Source: Cephalopachus bancanus (taxonomy: Eukaryota; Chordata; Mammalia; Primates; Tarsiidae). From it: 64,000 nt of DNA. This document shows, one piece after another, positions 36,361 to 49,709 of this stretch. The notes under the pieces are model-generated. The model saw nothing but the letters and a program-made list of their open reading frames with translations, made no database searches and was not told where the DNA came from. Location of the stretch: NCBI GenBank assembly GCA_027257055.1, contig JAPVLO010000205.1:5642001-5706000 (forward strand). Direction: 5' to 3'. Position 1 is the first letter of the stretch, and each line of letters starts with the position of its first letter. The translations under genes and the position numbers were made by a program.

Positions 36361-39300
36361 TATTATCTCTTTTTGCACATCTTCCCCAATTCCTCCATTT
36401 AATTTCTTCAAAATTTTCAACGATGAGGATATCTTCAACAACCAAAATCACTTTTCATAAGGGCTATTTTGACCATATCACATGATTTTTTAAATCTTTC
36501 TATGGTTGTTTTTCTTTTTGTTTCTGTGGAATTATTCTAATTGATCACCTTGTTTCTCTATAATTTGGTCTAGGGTCTCAAACAGTGCTTTGCCGATAGG
36601 ACCTTAACTGTATAATATTAACAGGTGCAGTGCACTTCCAAATTTTCACCTAAGCCAATATTCTACTTGGCTACTGTCCTTGTTCTAGTAAAATATCATT
36701 TATTTTTTATTTTTACTAGCATAATAGTTCCAAAACTTTGCCTCTTATAGTCTCTAAAATTTATCTGATTTCCATGGAAGGTAAGGAACAACTCACTAAG
36801 AAAGCGAGGGTTTTTTTGTTTGTTTTTTTGTTTTTTGTTTTTACTTAAAGTAGGAAAACAAGTCTCTACTGTATCCCCAAGGCTATAGTCCTAGTGTTTT
36901 CTTCCTGTGTTATACCATAAAGTCTATAGGTCCCTTGCTAACTCAAAATCACAGAGCCATAGGCTCTTAAAACTAAGAGTGATAAGTTATCATCTGTTTC
37001 AATGCCATCTTTATCCAGGTCACTGTGATGAAACGAAGTCCCCAAGGGGAGAGATGAATGGGTCAGATTCATACATTTGTACCCTGGCAAAGCTTGGATT
37101 ATAGAAAATCCTAGATGTCCCTATTATCAGTCATGTGTACAACTTTCTATTCCATAAACTTATAACCCTAAAATCCTAGTCCATCTCCAAAACCTTAAAA
37201 TGTTCAGAATCTAAATAGAGACCTACGTTTTGAATGAGACACTATGATGATAAATAGAAAAACAGAATTGATGAAGAGGGTTCTACCGGGTTCTTGTATA
37301 GCCCATCCGTATTCCAAGGCACTGGGCTACCCTTGGTGCCTACATCTATTTCAGGACCTTGATTCCTGTGTTCACACTTCTGGCAAATTCCTACTCAAAT
37401 CCTCCCTCAATTTCAATAGCCTGCCCATTAGCTGAAATGCAGGCATTTTTTTTACCACAGTAAAAACTGTTCTTATTCTCATGTTTAAAAAGTTTGTCTG
37501 TGATGATGCAGTAACAACACAAAAATATTTTGAACGCTCAACTGTTCTTTTTTTTCTCAAGACTTTTTGCAACATCACCCTGGAATATATGATCTCTGGA
37601 TTCTGAGAAGCCAGTGACTAAAGTAGGAATTAAAGGCTTTTCTTTTTTCTTTTGTTTTTTTTTTTTTTTGAGTTGGAGTCTCACTCTGTCTCCCAGACTG
37701 GAGTGCAGTGGCCGCTCCCAGCCACCACAGCCTTGACCTGCTGGGCTCCAGCGATCCTTCCACCTCAGCCTTCCAAGTAGCTGCAACTACAGGCGCACGC
37801 TACCACGCCAGGTTAGTTTTTGATTTATTGTAGAGATGAGGTCTCACCAAGTTGCCCAGGCGGGTCTGGTGTGTGTGAGTACACGGACAGCCCTTATTCT
37901 TTGGATTCAGGCTATCTATAGCGAGGAGGAGACAAAAAACAACAAAGTTAAATTTAAAAAGACTTGTTTTTCAAGGCTCCGGGTTGAATCTTGGCTCAAA
38001 AATGGGTTAAGGTAGTCACTATTGAAAATATTGGCCTTTTCACAATAAATACCAGCCCTGAAGAGATGTTCACTAGTCCATTGGAAATCGAAAAAAATAA
38101 TAATAAAAACAATATAGTCAGATGTTAACTCATTGACTTTAAAAGAACTGTCATTTGTTCTAAGATTATAACCTTTTTATATTTGAGGAATTATAAGTCC
38201 TTTCATTTATGAAATGAGCATAGATTTTTTTAAATATCTTTATTTAAAATAAAAATTGAGTCAATTCCTCCAATTTTTTTTGAAATATAAATTTATTGGA
38301 ATTGCATATCTCTTACTCAAAATTACTGTGGAGAGGTGGAGGCAGGGAGAAGGAGCACAAAAAGATAACAAGTGTATCATAACTTGTTGTACAAGATCCT
38401 CGGTTTTTCTTCCTTTTTAAAGCAACTCAGTGTTTGGTATAGTGTGAGAAACAGAGGAAGTTCTAAGCCAATGCTGCTGACTCTGCCTTTCAGATTCCTA
38501 ACATTAAGAAAAAATGTCCTCCGGGATGGTTTATGCAGAATGCTATGTCCTACTTTAAAATCTAAGAACTTTTTTGACCTTCAGTGCATGTAGAAAAATG
38601 TAAAAAATAAATGAGAAAAGTATCCTGTTCAAAGAAAACCTTTAAAAAAACTTCAAGCAAAGCTTTTCTGTGTTATCATTGATTAAAATAAAAATGGTAA
38701 CAAACTGAAAGCCTTAAAGGGAGTTGTCCCTTGAAACCTTTTATGTACGTACTACAAAAAATTTCATTCTGAAACAAAGCCTTGTGGAGCCAGCTTGCTG
38801 AATGCAAAATGATCAGACCCAGTCTAATTCAGATGTGAAGGTGACCATTTGAGGTCTCAAATAGCCATTGTAACCAGCATCTGTAAAATCATCTCTCTGA
38901 AAAGTGGCTACATCTAGGATACAGATTCTGCATAATCTCACAAAAGATGGTAAGGAAATCCCTTTAGAAAAGATTTAAATAATGAGCCAATCTGTACCAC
39001 CTTCAGAGTTTCTCACTTTTGCCAACATTGAAAAATTCATCTTTTCCCTGACCATAGACAATCAGTTGATATGTTCTCATAGGTTAGACTATTCCTTTTC
39101 TTCTCTGCCAAAGATGACCTTGTGTACATGACCAGCTTTGCAGGCATCACAAGGGAGCCATTCTTTTGATAGCATGGGATTTAAAATTCAGAAATGCCAA
39201 GTTTCACAGAAATAGCTCCAAAAGGATGTGGTCACTTGGTGGAATTATATGTCCTTTCATTATATGTCCTTGGTGGCGTTTATGCTGTACACAAAGATAG

Positions 39301-39649
39301 ACTTCACAATGAAACACGTGGTAAAGAACATCTTTCAGTTTGTAAGTTTTCGTTCCTTCTGCATCTTTATATTTTGGAAATCCATGCAGCTGCTGCTAGG
39401 CAGAGCATTTAATATGGGACCTTGTATCACCTCATTATTCCCATTTGTATGCCTATTTTGATGCAGTCACACTACAGGGCTAATATGAAAAATAACTTTA
39501 AAAGGGCAATGAAAATTTTAAAACCACCCTAAAAGGAAAATGTATAGTGAAACCTGTGGACTCAGCCATATAGCATGCTTAATATACTTCAAGTCAGTGT
39601 AAGTTGGTTTGAAAATAGAAGAAAAAGAAACACAAACTATCAGTGCATA
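36361..39649. other. Mostly unique intron
   Basis: Apart from the Alu at 37655-37867 and a possible MIR3-like patch near 36950-37090 (CCATCTTTATCCAGGTCAC), nothing is recognised. Confidence 0.45.
37655..37867 (-). mobile_element. Alu, 5'-truncated, undeleted type
   Basis: Poly-T, then reverse-complement Alu ending abruptly in the left arm after CCAGGCGGGTCT. CAAGTTGCCCAGG shows the undeleted form. No clear target-site duplication was seen. Confidence 0.88.
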
Positions 39650-39800
39650 ATCCCATTCAGCAAGTATTGGTCAATCACCTACTAAGTGCCAGACACATTG
39701 TGGTAGGCAATAAATCTACAGCTTTGAAATATACACAACCCCACTCTAAGTTTCTTACTCTAGAAGGAAAGGTAGATAAGTGAATGGGTATGACATATGT
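39650..39800 (-). repeat. L2 3'-end fragment
   Basis: AATCACCTACTAAGTGCCAG and TTACTCTAGAAGGAAAG fit the reverse complement of the L2 end. Confidence 0.55.
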
Positions 39801-40008
39801 TCTGGGGCCACAGAGAAGCAGTATAGCCCTCAGATGAAAGTATCTGGAAGGCTTTTTAGTGGAATTGATGATTGATGATACTGAAAAGACAATTTAAAGA
39901 ACAAGTGACACTGGTTGATGTTATAGGCTGAATTGTTGAAATCCTAATCCCCAGTACCTCAGAATGTGGCTCTATTAAGAGACAGAGTCTTTAAAAATGC
40001 AATGGGGA

Positions 40009-40299
40009 GCCGGGCTCGGTGGCTCAGCCTGTAATCCCGTGCCTTTGGGAGGCTGAGGTGAGTGGATTGCCTGAGCCCGTGGGTTCGAGACCCGCCTGGG
40101 CAGTGAGACCTCATCTCTACAATAAATAAAAAAATCAGCCAGGCATGGTAGCGCATGCCTGTAATTCCGGCTACTTGGAAGGCTGAGGCGGAAGGATCGC
40201 CAGAGCCCAGCAGGTCGAGGCTGCGGTGGCCGGGAGCGGCCACTACACTCCAGTCTGGGCAACCGAGTGAGACTCCAACTCAAAAAAAAAAACAAAAAC
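40009..40299 (+). mobile_element. Alu, young subfamily
   Basis: Full-length with the 6-nt deletion (CTGGGCAGTGAG), an AAAAC-interrupted tail and the target-site duplication AAAAATGCAATGGGG on both sides. Confidence 0.93.
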
Positions 40300-40506
40300 A
40301 AAAATGCAATGGGGGTTAAATAAGGTCACTGGGGTGAGCTCTATCTATAAGAAGAGGAGATTAAGACACACACACACACAGATGGAAGACCATGTGAAGA
40401 CAAAAGAAGACAGCCATCCACAAACTAGGAGAGAGGTCTCAGAAGGAAACCAAACCTGTCAGTACCTTGATCTCGGAATTCAGCCTCCCAAACTGTTAGA
40501 AAATTT

Positions 40507-40851
40507 CAGTCATGCACCACATAGTGACCTTTTAGTTGATGACAGATTGCATATGAGATGATGATTCTGTAAGAAGAATATATGGTTTCTATGGTACCTT
40601 GCCTATGTTTAATTATGTTTAGATACACAAGCACTTATCATTGTGTTATAATAGCTTACAGTATTCAGGACAGCAACATGCTGTACAGGTTTATAGCCTA
40701 TGAGCTATAGGATATGCCATCTAGCCTAGGTGTGTAGTAGACTGTATGTCTAGGTTTATGTAAATACACTCTATGATGTTCACAAAATGACGAAGTGCCC
40801 TAATGATGCACATCTCAGAACATGACCTTGTCATTAAGCCACACAAGACTA
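40507..40851 (+). mobile_element. Tigger-family MITE (MER7-like)
   Basis: It begins CAGTCATGCACCACATAGTG and ends TGTCATTAAGCCACACAAG, diverged inverted ends of a pogo-type element. The core ATGCTGTACAGGTTTATAGC and CTAGCCTAGGTGTGTAGTAG is typical. No transposase remains. Confidence 0.72.
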
Positions 40852-40964
40852 TATCATTTATTTAAGCCAACCAGTCTGTGGTTCTTGGCTATGGCAGCCC
40901 TAGCAAATTAATACAGTTGATGAAGTAAAGTAAATGCTAAAAAAAGAAAGAACAGGAGCATCTA

Positions 40965-41215
40965 GAATACAGTATGAATCAGGGAGTGGTAGCAGATAGC
41001 CTAGAAAGATACACAGAAGATGCAAGGGATTCCTTGGCCTCATTCACAAGGACCTGGGAAGCCAGGCCAAAGTTCAGACTTGATCCTGTGGATGATCATA
41101 AGCCACCAGAGGTTTTTAAGTGAAATTAGATATAAAAAGTTTACACTTTTAAATAACATTTTCTCTGGCTGCAGTATTGATAATTAATGATTGAGGAGCA
41201 AGAGTCTAGCAGCTG
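40965..41215 (-). repeat. L2 fragment
   Basis: GACTTGATCCTGTGGATG, CCACCAGAGGTTTTTAAGTG and TTTTCTCTGGCTGCAGTA are typical phrases of antisense L2. Confidence 0.55.
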
Positions 41216-44200
41216 GGACACCAATCAAATTTAATCCAGATGAGACATGATATTGACCTAAAATATAGTAAAAGTGGAAAAAAAGAGAAAAGTAAAAATT
41301 GAGAATAAAGGAATGATGTAAGAACAAAATTGTTAGAACAATCTCTGAGCCTCTCCATGCTGTCACATTTCCACCCGAGTGTTTAGTCTTCTCAATACAG
41401 CCACATTTATAATGGCAGAAAAGGCAAATTCCATTTTTATTAGTTAATATATTTGGTAACATCTCCTAAGGCACCTGCCAACTTCAGTGTATCTCAGACT
41501 TGTACTCTTGAACTCTGAGACTGGAGAACACTAAATTAATTCACACTTCTAAAAAGAACATGGATTGAGGCATATTCTATAATACTTATATTTATAGCAC
41601 TGCCCAGAAGTATGCTATTTTGTATGTGTGAAAATCTCCAACAGAATAGTCACAAACCCTCTTAACTTGTATCTCCAGCCTTGTCATCGCTGAGGAAGAA
41701 TCAACTACCTTCTAAATATAGTTAGCTAAGAGAAAAAATTGAGGAAGGAAGAGCAGAGGAAGGAATAGGATGGGGAGAAAGAAAAGATTCTTTTACCCAC
41801 TAGTTTGCTTAGTCAATCTCTTTCCCTAAACAGCCTATTTTTAGTGCTTACGAGATGTGGTTCCTCTATCCCTGCTGAAATCTATAGTCAGTTTCTGATT
41901 TTATTAGAAACTCTATATTTGGACAAGCAGGAGTTAGCAAGAAATATATAAAGTCAGTGAGTCTCACACATGGGAAAACATTATTTGCCATACAATGTTC
42001 AAATATTAGAAAGATTTATTTTTATTATCCTTTTCTTCAAAATACTCCACTTTAAATGTCAGTGAGCTTTTCAAAAATAAAGACAGGTCTTAGCAAATTG
42101 CCAGTCAAGGTTTTTTCTTTTATTTCCTGAGTGTTCCTTAGTAAGTGGACTTACTACAGCCCAGATGTCTGTCTGTCCAGTGGCCAGTCTTTTCATGTCA
42201 CACATTTAGTGACCACGTCCTCTCTCTTATCATATTTTCTATCTGCCCTTTACTAACTATCTTCTTAAATGATGCTCGACTTTCCATTTCAGAAAGATTT
42301 CTTAAGGGAACATCACTTCATTTTGCCTCCTTTGGAAGCCCAAGCACAAAGAGGAATGATAAAGCTCTGGCCCTTGCTGTATTCATAAAACACTTTGCAA
42401 AGTGCATTTAGTAATTTGCCATTGTAACCACTGGCACTGAGAGCTTCCAGGGCCGAGCTCTGACACTGTATTTAGTTCATACTTTGACTGCTCAGCTAAA
42501 ACTTCCATTTGTATGCATTTATTCTGCTTCACACATTATGTTATCAGTCATTTTCAATATTTCAAAGTCACAGCAGGCTTTTTCTGACACACATTTGTCA
42601 GAATGAACTGCCTTGATTGCTATTATTACAGACTACAGTGCCTGAGTAAGGGGAAAAGCTTATGTAGTCCCAGAATATTGAAACTGCCTGATAAAACAAT
42701 AGATACAAGAGAGTAAAAATAAGTGCATTTAAGTGGATGCTTTAAAAAGTCAGTGAAATGTAGGATTACAAAATAGGCATAAAGAATTCAAAAACCCTTA
42801 AAGAAAAATGTGACAAAAATTTTTGAAGATAATAAGGAGCCAATCAAAAATTCCACTGTCCCAATAATAGGGAATAAGTGAGTTTGACATACTTCCTTTC
42901 CAGTAATCAGAGATTTAAATAGGCTTTACTAATTGGATGCTGTCTTTGAGAGAAATTTTGGCATGAAATTCACTGCTGAACAACAAAGAACATAATGTAA
43001 ATGCACATTTTGACCAAAAATAAAGTTAAAAACTATAAGGAACTAAGCAAAATTCCAGATCCTTTATTATTCTTGATAAACTACTGAGCATGTCACCCAA
43101 AATAAGACCTGTGCCCAATTTGCCTGTCCTTTATTTCACCTTTTGACCTCACCTAGAATTCAGAACACCCGAGAAGTATCATAGAATTGATTTTAGGATT
43201 AGGGAACACCAACACCTATAGGAACAGACCTTCTTTAGAATACCTCAGCTTTCAAGACTTGCATAAAGCATAAGACAAGAAAATTAAATAAGCCATAAGA
43301 AGTAGTATGCCAAATACCTTCTCAAAAGTGAAGTAGTAAGAAACAGAAATCTGAAGCATTTCCATTAAAGTCACAAAAAGCTAAGTTGTACTGCTCTTCT
43401 CTTTAAGGCAATTATATAACTATGAATTTACCTCATCTCATGCATTCCTCAACATTTTATTCTGAAGTAACAGTGAAGGAATTATGCTAGACATGGAAGA
43501 TCTCTATTTAACAGACTCACAGTTTGGAAACCCAGTTTTCTTTATTAAAAAAAAAAAAGGCAAGTTATGGTGAAGAGGAATTATCAAAACTAGAAGAAAT
43601 TATAAAGTAAAAAAAAGTAAAAAGATCTAGGTCATATACTTGTTTATTCTGTTTCCCGATGTAAGATGTAATTGTTTCTAAAAAGATTGTGTTAAATCTA
43701 AATGTTATGTAAAGCTCAAAAATTAAGGATCACTATTTTAATTCTGCTTGAATCCTCATAAAGAAATATTAAAACTGCATCTGGAAAACTTTAGGCACAT
43801 TAAACACTTCTAGGTGCCTTATTTTCTTACCCATTCATTGTCATGTACTTCCTACAAATATTAATGACTTTTTATTCATATCAATTATTTATATGCCATA
43901 TGATTCTAGATTTATACAACATAACTCTAGATTTATGATCAGAAAAGTCATTATAGTGAAATATATACTGATAGAGTTCAGAAAATATTTTTCAAAAGTT
44001 GAGGAGTATCTTCATGAGCATATTTTCATATTCATAAACAAGCTTTATATTAAAAACCATACTTTCTCAAATATTAAAATACCTTGAGATTTCTAAATTT
44101 TAAAGTTATGATAACTCAGAAGGTATAAAAAGTCTTTTAAATATATATCTTCAGTTCATCAAGAAAAATTAAAATACTAACAATTTTATTAAAAATCCAT

Positions 44201-45540
44201 TTTATTCTATAATAATAAAAATAAGTGATTCTGAGACTCAGTTATTTCTCTCTGAGAAAAAAAGAATTGCTTACTGAAGTCAGTAGTCACTTTAGTGAAG
44301 TGTTTCTCTTCCTAGTTAATATATTAGAAGAATAAATACATTTTGTCTAACTATAGGGGAACAATTTAAATCTATTTTCAACTTTAATACTATCCCATAG
44401 CCCATGAAGACATTAAAAATAACAAGTACCATAAAGTGTAAAGATTTGGGAACAAGAAAAATCCTAAAATATATTAAGTAATCTATTTGTAGTAATTAAC
44501 CTTGTTAATATTTTTGAAAATTGTGACAACTTAGAACTATTACAGATGATTATGTCTACATTACTAAATAAATTGAGGCTATTTATCAACATATGATTAC
44601 CTTTATCAAATAAAACAAAGGATATGTAAAGTGAGACAGTACAGTAGAAATTTTACAGTAAAGCATCAATAAACAGAAAGTTGAAATTTTTACAGATTTG
44701 CTAATTACAGAATTAAATTCCTCATGCACAAACACACACTCATACACACATAGTCAGGCACACACATGCTGCTCACCACCTTTTACGGTCTCAAAAACAT
44801 ATTTGATCCATAATTACCCTACCAAAAAGAACTGCTATAACAGAGACAGCTAACTCTAGCTGTCATTTCAATAGACATCCCATAAGAGGTTTGATTTTTT
44901 TGGACTGTTTCGCACTATCCATTATTTCAGACAAGCTCATGTGATCAGGTCTTTGTTCGGGTAGTTTTGAAAGTGTGATGGTTCTCATAGATGTTTTAAT
45001 GCTCCAGGGTAGAAAAGTATTAGTACATTATTAATTGATTTATTCTGGGCCTATAGCATGTATAGAAAGTCTGGCATGAGTAACCCTACCTAAGGGAATA
45101 TACATTAATGACACCAGTTTAAGGATTCTTTAGCTAGCCCTATATTTGGGTGATATTTTATTCATATTCTAATCCCTTTTCATATAGCATTTTATTATAA
45201 TTTCCTGCTTCTACTTTCTTGTTTGTATATTTATAGAAACTCACTAACTTATCCTTATAATAATTACAATAATACTTTAATGTATTTAGAACATTGTGTA
45301 TTACATGCAATACTTAGTATATTATACATATTTTGATAGATATGGAGTGAATGCTGACATTAAACTGCAGATCATCTAAATGACTTTGAACCACTATTAT
45401 AGATGAATAGTTCCCACCAAACCCTAAAATTTTTCTCTGTGAATATTCCATTATGTCAGTATTTGATTTGGTAGAACATAAATTCTTTCTACCATAGTGT
45501 CTCTGGATACACACACACATATACACACACATGCACCTGG

Positions 45541-45543
<3 letters not shown>
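41216..45543. other. Long repeat-poor intron
   Basis: About 4.3 kb in which I recognise no Alu, L1, L2 or MIR. A GC-richer patch at 42420-42660 contains an 8 bp inverted repeat (TTCTGACA ... TGTCAGAA). Confidence 0.5.

Positions 45544-45587
<44 letters not shown>
45544..45587 (+). repeat. (CA)n microsatellite
   Basis: An uninterrupted run of about 22 CA units, with shorter CA runs just upstream. Confidence 0.95.
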
Positions 45588-45590
<3 letters not shown>

Positions 45591-46369
45591 CTACTACATA
45601 CCCTTTGACTCATACCCATGTACCAAAGTCTTAAGCATAGATTAAGAGAAAAAATCTGATCCTGCTACTTTTAGTCACTTCTGCCCCAACTTCAAAAACT
45701 CACACTCAGAGCACTGATTTGTATTTGTTTGTTTTCTGTGGTTGAGTTTGTACTAAAAATGTTCTACTTAAGTCTCTCCTTGGGGGACTATCTAGAAGCT
45801 ACATTGAGGGCAGAAATCTATAATTGGATTGCCTAAGGTACAAATTTCTTGTAGAACCTAATACAGCTGCCAATTTACTTTTGAGGGCAATCAGGATGTT
45901 CATTAGTAATTGAGTTGAAGCAGAGAGGAACTTCATTTGTACTGAGCCAGTGACCTGGATCGTTTTCAGAATGAGTGTTGGGCTGAAATGGACCATTCAT
46001 TTCTACTTCCATTGGGATCCTGTACAAAAAGGTTATTGCTCTTATCTTCTTCCAACAACAGGGATTTTCAGAAGCAAAAAATAAAAAATAAAAAACAACA
46101 AGACTTTATGTTTACCACTTGTATCTTGGAGTAGCATTTTTAATAATGTGATTTTGATCAATCTTGGGCATGAGATAAACTCTACCATTTTGGACTGGCC
46201 TGTTGGGCTGATTTCAACAACTTTAACTGGTAGGTAATTGAAATATGATGACAGTACACTGGGACTAATCAAAGGTGTAGAAGTAGATAAAGGAGATTAA
46301 AAATTAGACATATCTGGAGCTTCAACAGAAATTGGTATAACTTCTTAAGAAGTTCAGTAATAGGCCAAA

Positions 46370-46580
46370 ATATAGCCAAGCACTATTCTAAGAGCTTTAC
46401 ATATATTGTCTCATTTTACTCAGAACTACCCCATTTTACAAATGAAAAAAACTAAAGGTTACAAAGAGGTTAAGTGAGCTTGCCCAAGATCACAGAAATA
46501 GTAAGCAATGGAGCTGGTATTCAAAACCTGAGAGTCTGGTTCCAGGGTTCATGCCCTTAACCACTATACTCTGGATGACT
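46370..46580 (-). repeat. MIR element, well preserved
   Basis: CACTATTCTAAGAGCTTTAC, TTTACAAATGAAAAAAACTA, GAGCTTGCCCAAGATCACAG and CCTTAACCACTATACTCTG cover nearly the whole MIR in reverse. Confidence 0.85.
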
Positions 46581-48589
46581 GGTGAAATCGGCCATCAGTG
46601 TTATATTGCTTTCAGATTCTGAGTTGTCTCCCTCCAGAGAAAGAGTGAGTCATTGGGGATGGAGATGTGTGGCTGGATAGCTGTGTCCTCATTATGGGGG
46701 CAAGAGCAATTTTAGTATTTCATGGTGCTCAATCGCCAGTGAATCGTTTTTAAATGGGGAAACTGAACAAAATAACTGAAATAACTATTTTCACACCAAA
46801 TTTGTGTAAGAACTTGAAAGTACATGTTAACACACCTTTGCAATCAGTTAACTGAGAATGACCCAATGGATAAGGTACACTTCTCTAGAGACTCCAGGGC
46901 CCTAGAGCAATCATTTCAACAGAAGCCTTAATAGGCTAAAAACACAACCAGTGCAGCATCAGTAGCAACCCTACCATCAGGAACACAGTCTAGCATTGCA
47001 ATGGCAACATCTTCATCCCTAGGTCAAGGAGGCCTTCCAAGGTCCAGAAGGCCTTAGGATCGGGGGAAAAGAAAAGAAAGAAAAAAAAGAAGAAAAAAAG
47101 TCAAAAACTGAAGGAAAAGGGCCACATGATATTTCAAAGTCTAGAAACTCATGTAAAATTTGTGCGTGTGATTCCCAAAATTAATTGAAAGGACATTTTC
47201 AGAGGCTGAAGGTTCCACATTTATAGATGGGTGGGGAGCCAGAGGAATACTTCTTGTTTGAAAAGTTGTCATCATGCCTTCCTATCCTGTGGGTGCAAGG
47301 TGAGAAACAACAATTACATACTTATCCACTGATTGTGAATCTTTTTTCTGTACATTTTTTGGGTGTGATCATCATATCATATTTAATTTAAAAATACACA
47401 TTGAAATTCAGTTTGACAAATAAAAAGTTCTGGAATCAAAAGAGAAAATTTTAATTTGATAGGTGTCATCTCTTAAAAAGAAGTGATATGAATGCAAGGT
47501 TATATTCCCTTTTCTAGACTTTTTAGATTTTGCACTTTGCCATAAATTTCTCTGCAACAGATAGATGATTGGCAGGCTAGAATAAGACATCAGGAAGAAG
47601 TGATATAATGAAGATTTGGTAGGCAGAGCATAGACCCAAACATAGCTGAGTCATCAGTGGAAATTTTCATTCCTTTCTCAGTTTCTTTTAAATTTTAAAT
47701 TAGACTTCACTGTGAAGAGGGCTCAATACTAGAGATGTGAGAGCTAGTTCTTAAATTGAAAACCTTATCAAGATATAAAATCTGACCTCTTTGTACTGTA
47801 TCATTTTCAATTAAGGTTTTAATGGCCTCTTTTCATAATAGAATCTCTGATTTACTAAAAAAAATTGCTTTCACATGACTCATTATTTTACATGAATATC
47901 AGCATTGTTATTATAATAGTGTCAAGAATAAAGCACTATCAGTGATTTTTTTTTCTGATCCAGGGTTGAAGGTTTTTCTTAAAAAAAATTTTTTTTATAA
48001 CAGAGGACTCAGGTAATTAGAGTGGAATTTAATAACATTATGCATATGAATTATTTCTAACAAAGAGTGTTCTCATGTGAAAAGAGGCAGGATCCTGTAT
48101 TTCTAGCTACATAGACTCAGTGTTTTAATGTCAGTTAAAATACTATCTCAGTCAAAATACCACCTATATATGTAAAATTATGGTTATTTCTCAAATTATA
48201 CCATTTTATGTAAAACCACATTTGAATGGTGTTATTTTGATATGCCAGTAGATACATGTAGTCACCTAAAGAAGTTTTATACTACAAATGCTTGAAATCA
48301 GAGAAAGAGTATTTTCTATAATGTCAATGTAAGAGGAAAAAAGGAAGTGAGATAGATATTATTTAATTCAAGTGGATATTTGTACATTAGAAATTATTGT
48401 GAAAGAGATAGCTTATTATTTTGGTGAATTTCCTAACAAGAAATATGAGATATGCTCTATATCAAATGGGTCAGTATCATAAATCTGCCCCCTAACTCAT
48501 AAGCAAAAGTTTCAAAAATATTTTAAGAATGAAATTTTAAAATTACAAATGTGCCAAGAATTGTGAATTGTCTGAGATTTTTATCCTAC
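46581..48589. other. Unique AT-rich intron
   Basis: Nothing recognised except an A/G-rich run at about 47060-47100. Confidence 0.45.
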
Positions 48590-48960
48590 TTACAAGCTAC
48601 CAAGTTAGCTGGAGAGTTTCAGAGATGCCTGCAGACATGAGACTCCTGGATCAGAAACAAAGAACTTTATTGTACATAGCACAGCAGGCAGCACAAGTCT
48701 CAAGTTATCTAACTTGAGTACCCCTTGCCTCCAAATCCAGTACCCCTTGCCTCCAAATCCAATGAAAGTAATGTAGAAGCAGGCTCAGATGGATCCTGCT
48801 CCAACAGTGGGTTAAGAAGACCCCTAATCTTAACACTGAGACTGCTAGAAAACCTGCCCAAACATCGACCCAGAGAGAAACATTATCTCAGTTATTCACA
48901 AGGAAAAAAAAAACTCTGAACTCTGACCTGAAGAAAGGTATTCTTTCTATTTCACAAGTT
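48590..48960 (-). repeat. Possible LTR fragment
   Basis: GCCTGCAGACATGAGACTCC, GAACTTTATTGTACATAGC (an antisense polyadenylation-signal context) and CCTTGCCTCCAAATCC resemble a solo LTR read backward. The family is not identified. It contains a 22 bp tandem duplication at 48717-48760. Confidence 0.3.
48717..48760 (+). repeat. 22 bp perfect tandem duplication
   Basis: Two adjacent identical units (48717-48738 and 48739-48760), each starting AGTACCCCTTGCC. Confidence 0.95.
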
Positions 48961-49054
48961 TGTTGGCTATATAGAGATCCTTGAAAAGAGTTCAAGACAA
49001 AAGCTGTCACGAGACATGCAGAAATGAAATGGAAAATTGCTCCCCCAACAAAAT

Positions 49055-49703
49055 ATTGTAACCAATCATTATTCAAAATTCTGCATTTGAGAATTTGCTT
49101 ATGTGCTAAAAGTTTTTGTAACCCCAAATTAATGCTTGCATCACTTTCACGGTCATTTGCAGAAATGCACAGAGTGGTGAAAATTTGAGTTGCCTGATGC
49201 TTAAGTTCCTTAACTGTGTCAAACAAGGTGACATTCCACCATCTTGTTTCAACTTTGATGCAGTAAACAAGTGCCCTTTTTGGGGTTCTACTTAGTGCCA
49301 TGTTTTTTGTATTTTGTGCTTTTTTTTTTCTTTTGGTGATTTTGCTATTTAAAATGGCATTGAATAATGCCAAAGTGCTGCCTAGTATTCCTAAGCGCAA
49401 GAAGGATGTAGTGTGTCTTATGGAAAAAATATATGCATTAGATAAGTTCATTCAGGCTTGAGTCTAGTGTTGTTAGCCATGAGTTCAGTGTTAATGAATA
49501 TAAAATATATATTAAATAAGGTATATATAAAAAGAAACATGCATACAGTAAGTTTATTGTTCTCTTGATGAAAATGTTGTGACCAGAGGCTCATAGAAAC
49601 CCAACCCTGTATTACACCTAGGAACTATGGTTGAGTATTCATGAACTCAGTGCTTATGATGATTTTATAAAACACCACTACCGTGAATAATAAGAATCAA
49701 CTG
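49055..49703 (+). mobile_element. Tigger-family DNA transposon, non-autonomous
   Basis: The right end AATAATAAGAATCAACTG is a Tigger terminal repeat. Interior landmarks include CCAAATTAATGCTTGCATC, AATGCCAAAGTGCTGCCTAG, CCTAAGCGCAAGAAGGATG and TGTGACCAGAGGCTCATAG. The left end is eroded. Short relics of transposase-like text are broken by stops, and a minus-strand open frame across it (48888-49451) is incidental. Confidence 0.78.
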
Positions 49704-49709
49704 AATAGT

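Noticed and set aside
48888..49451. 187-codon minus-strand frame
   Set aside because: It runs antisense through a Tigger transposon and adjoining repeat sequence, with no domain and no splice or poly-A context.
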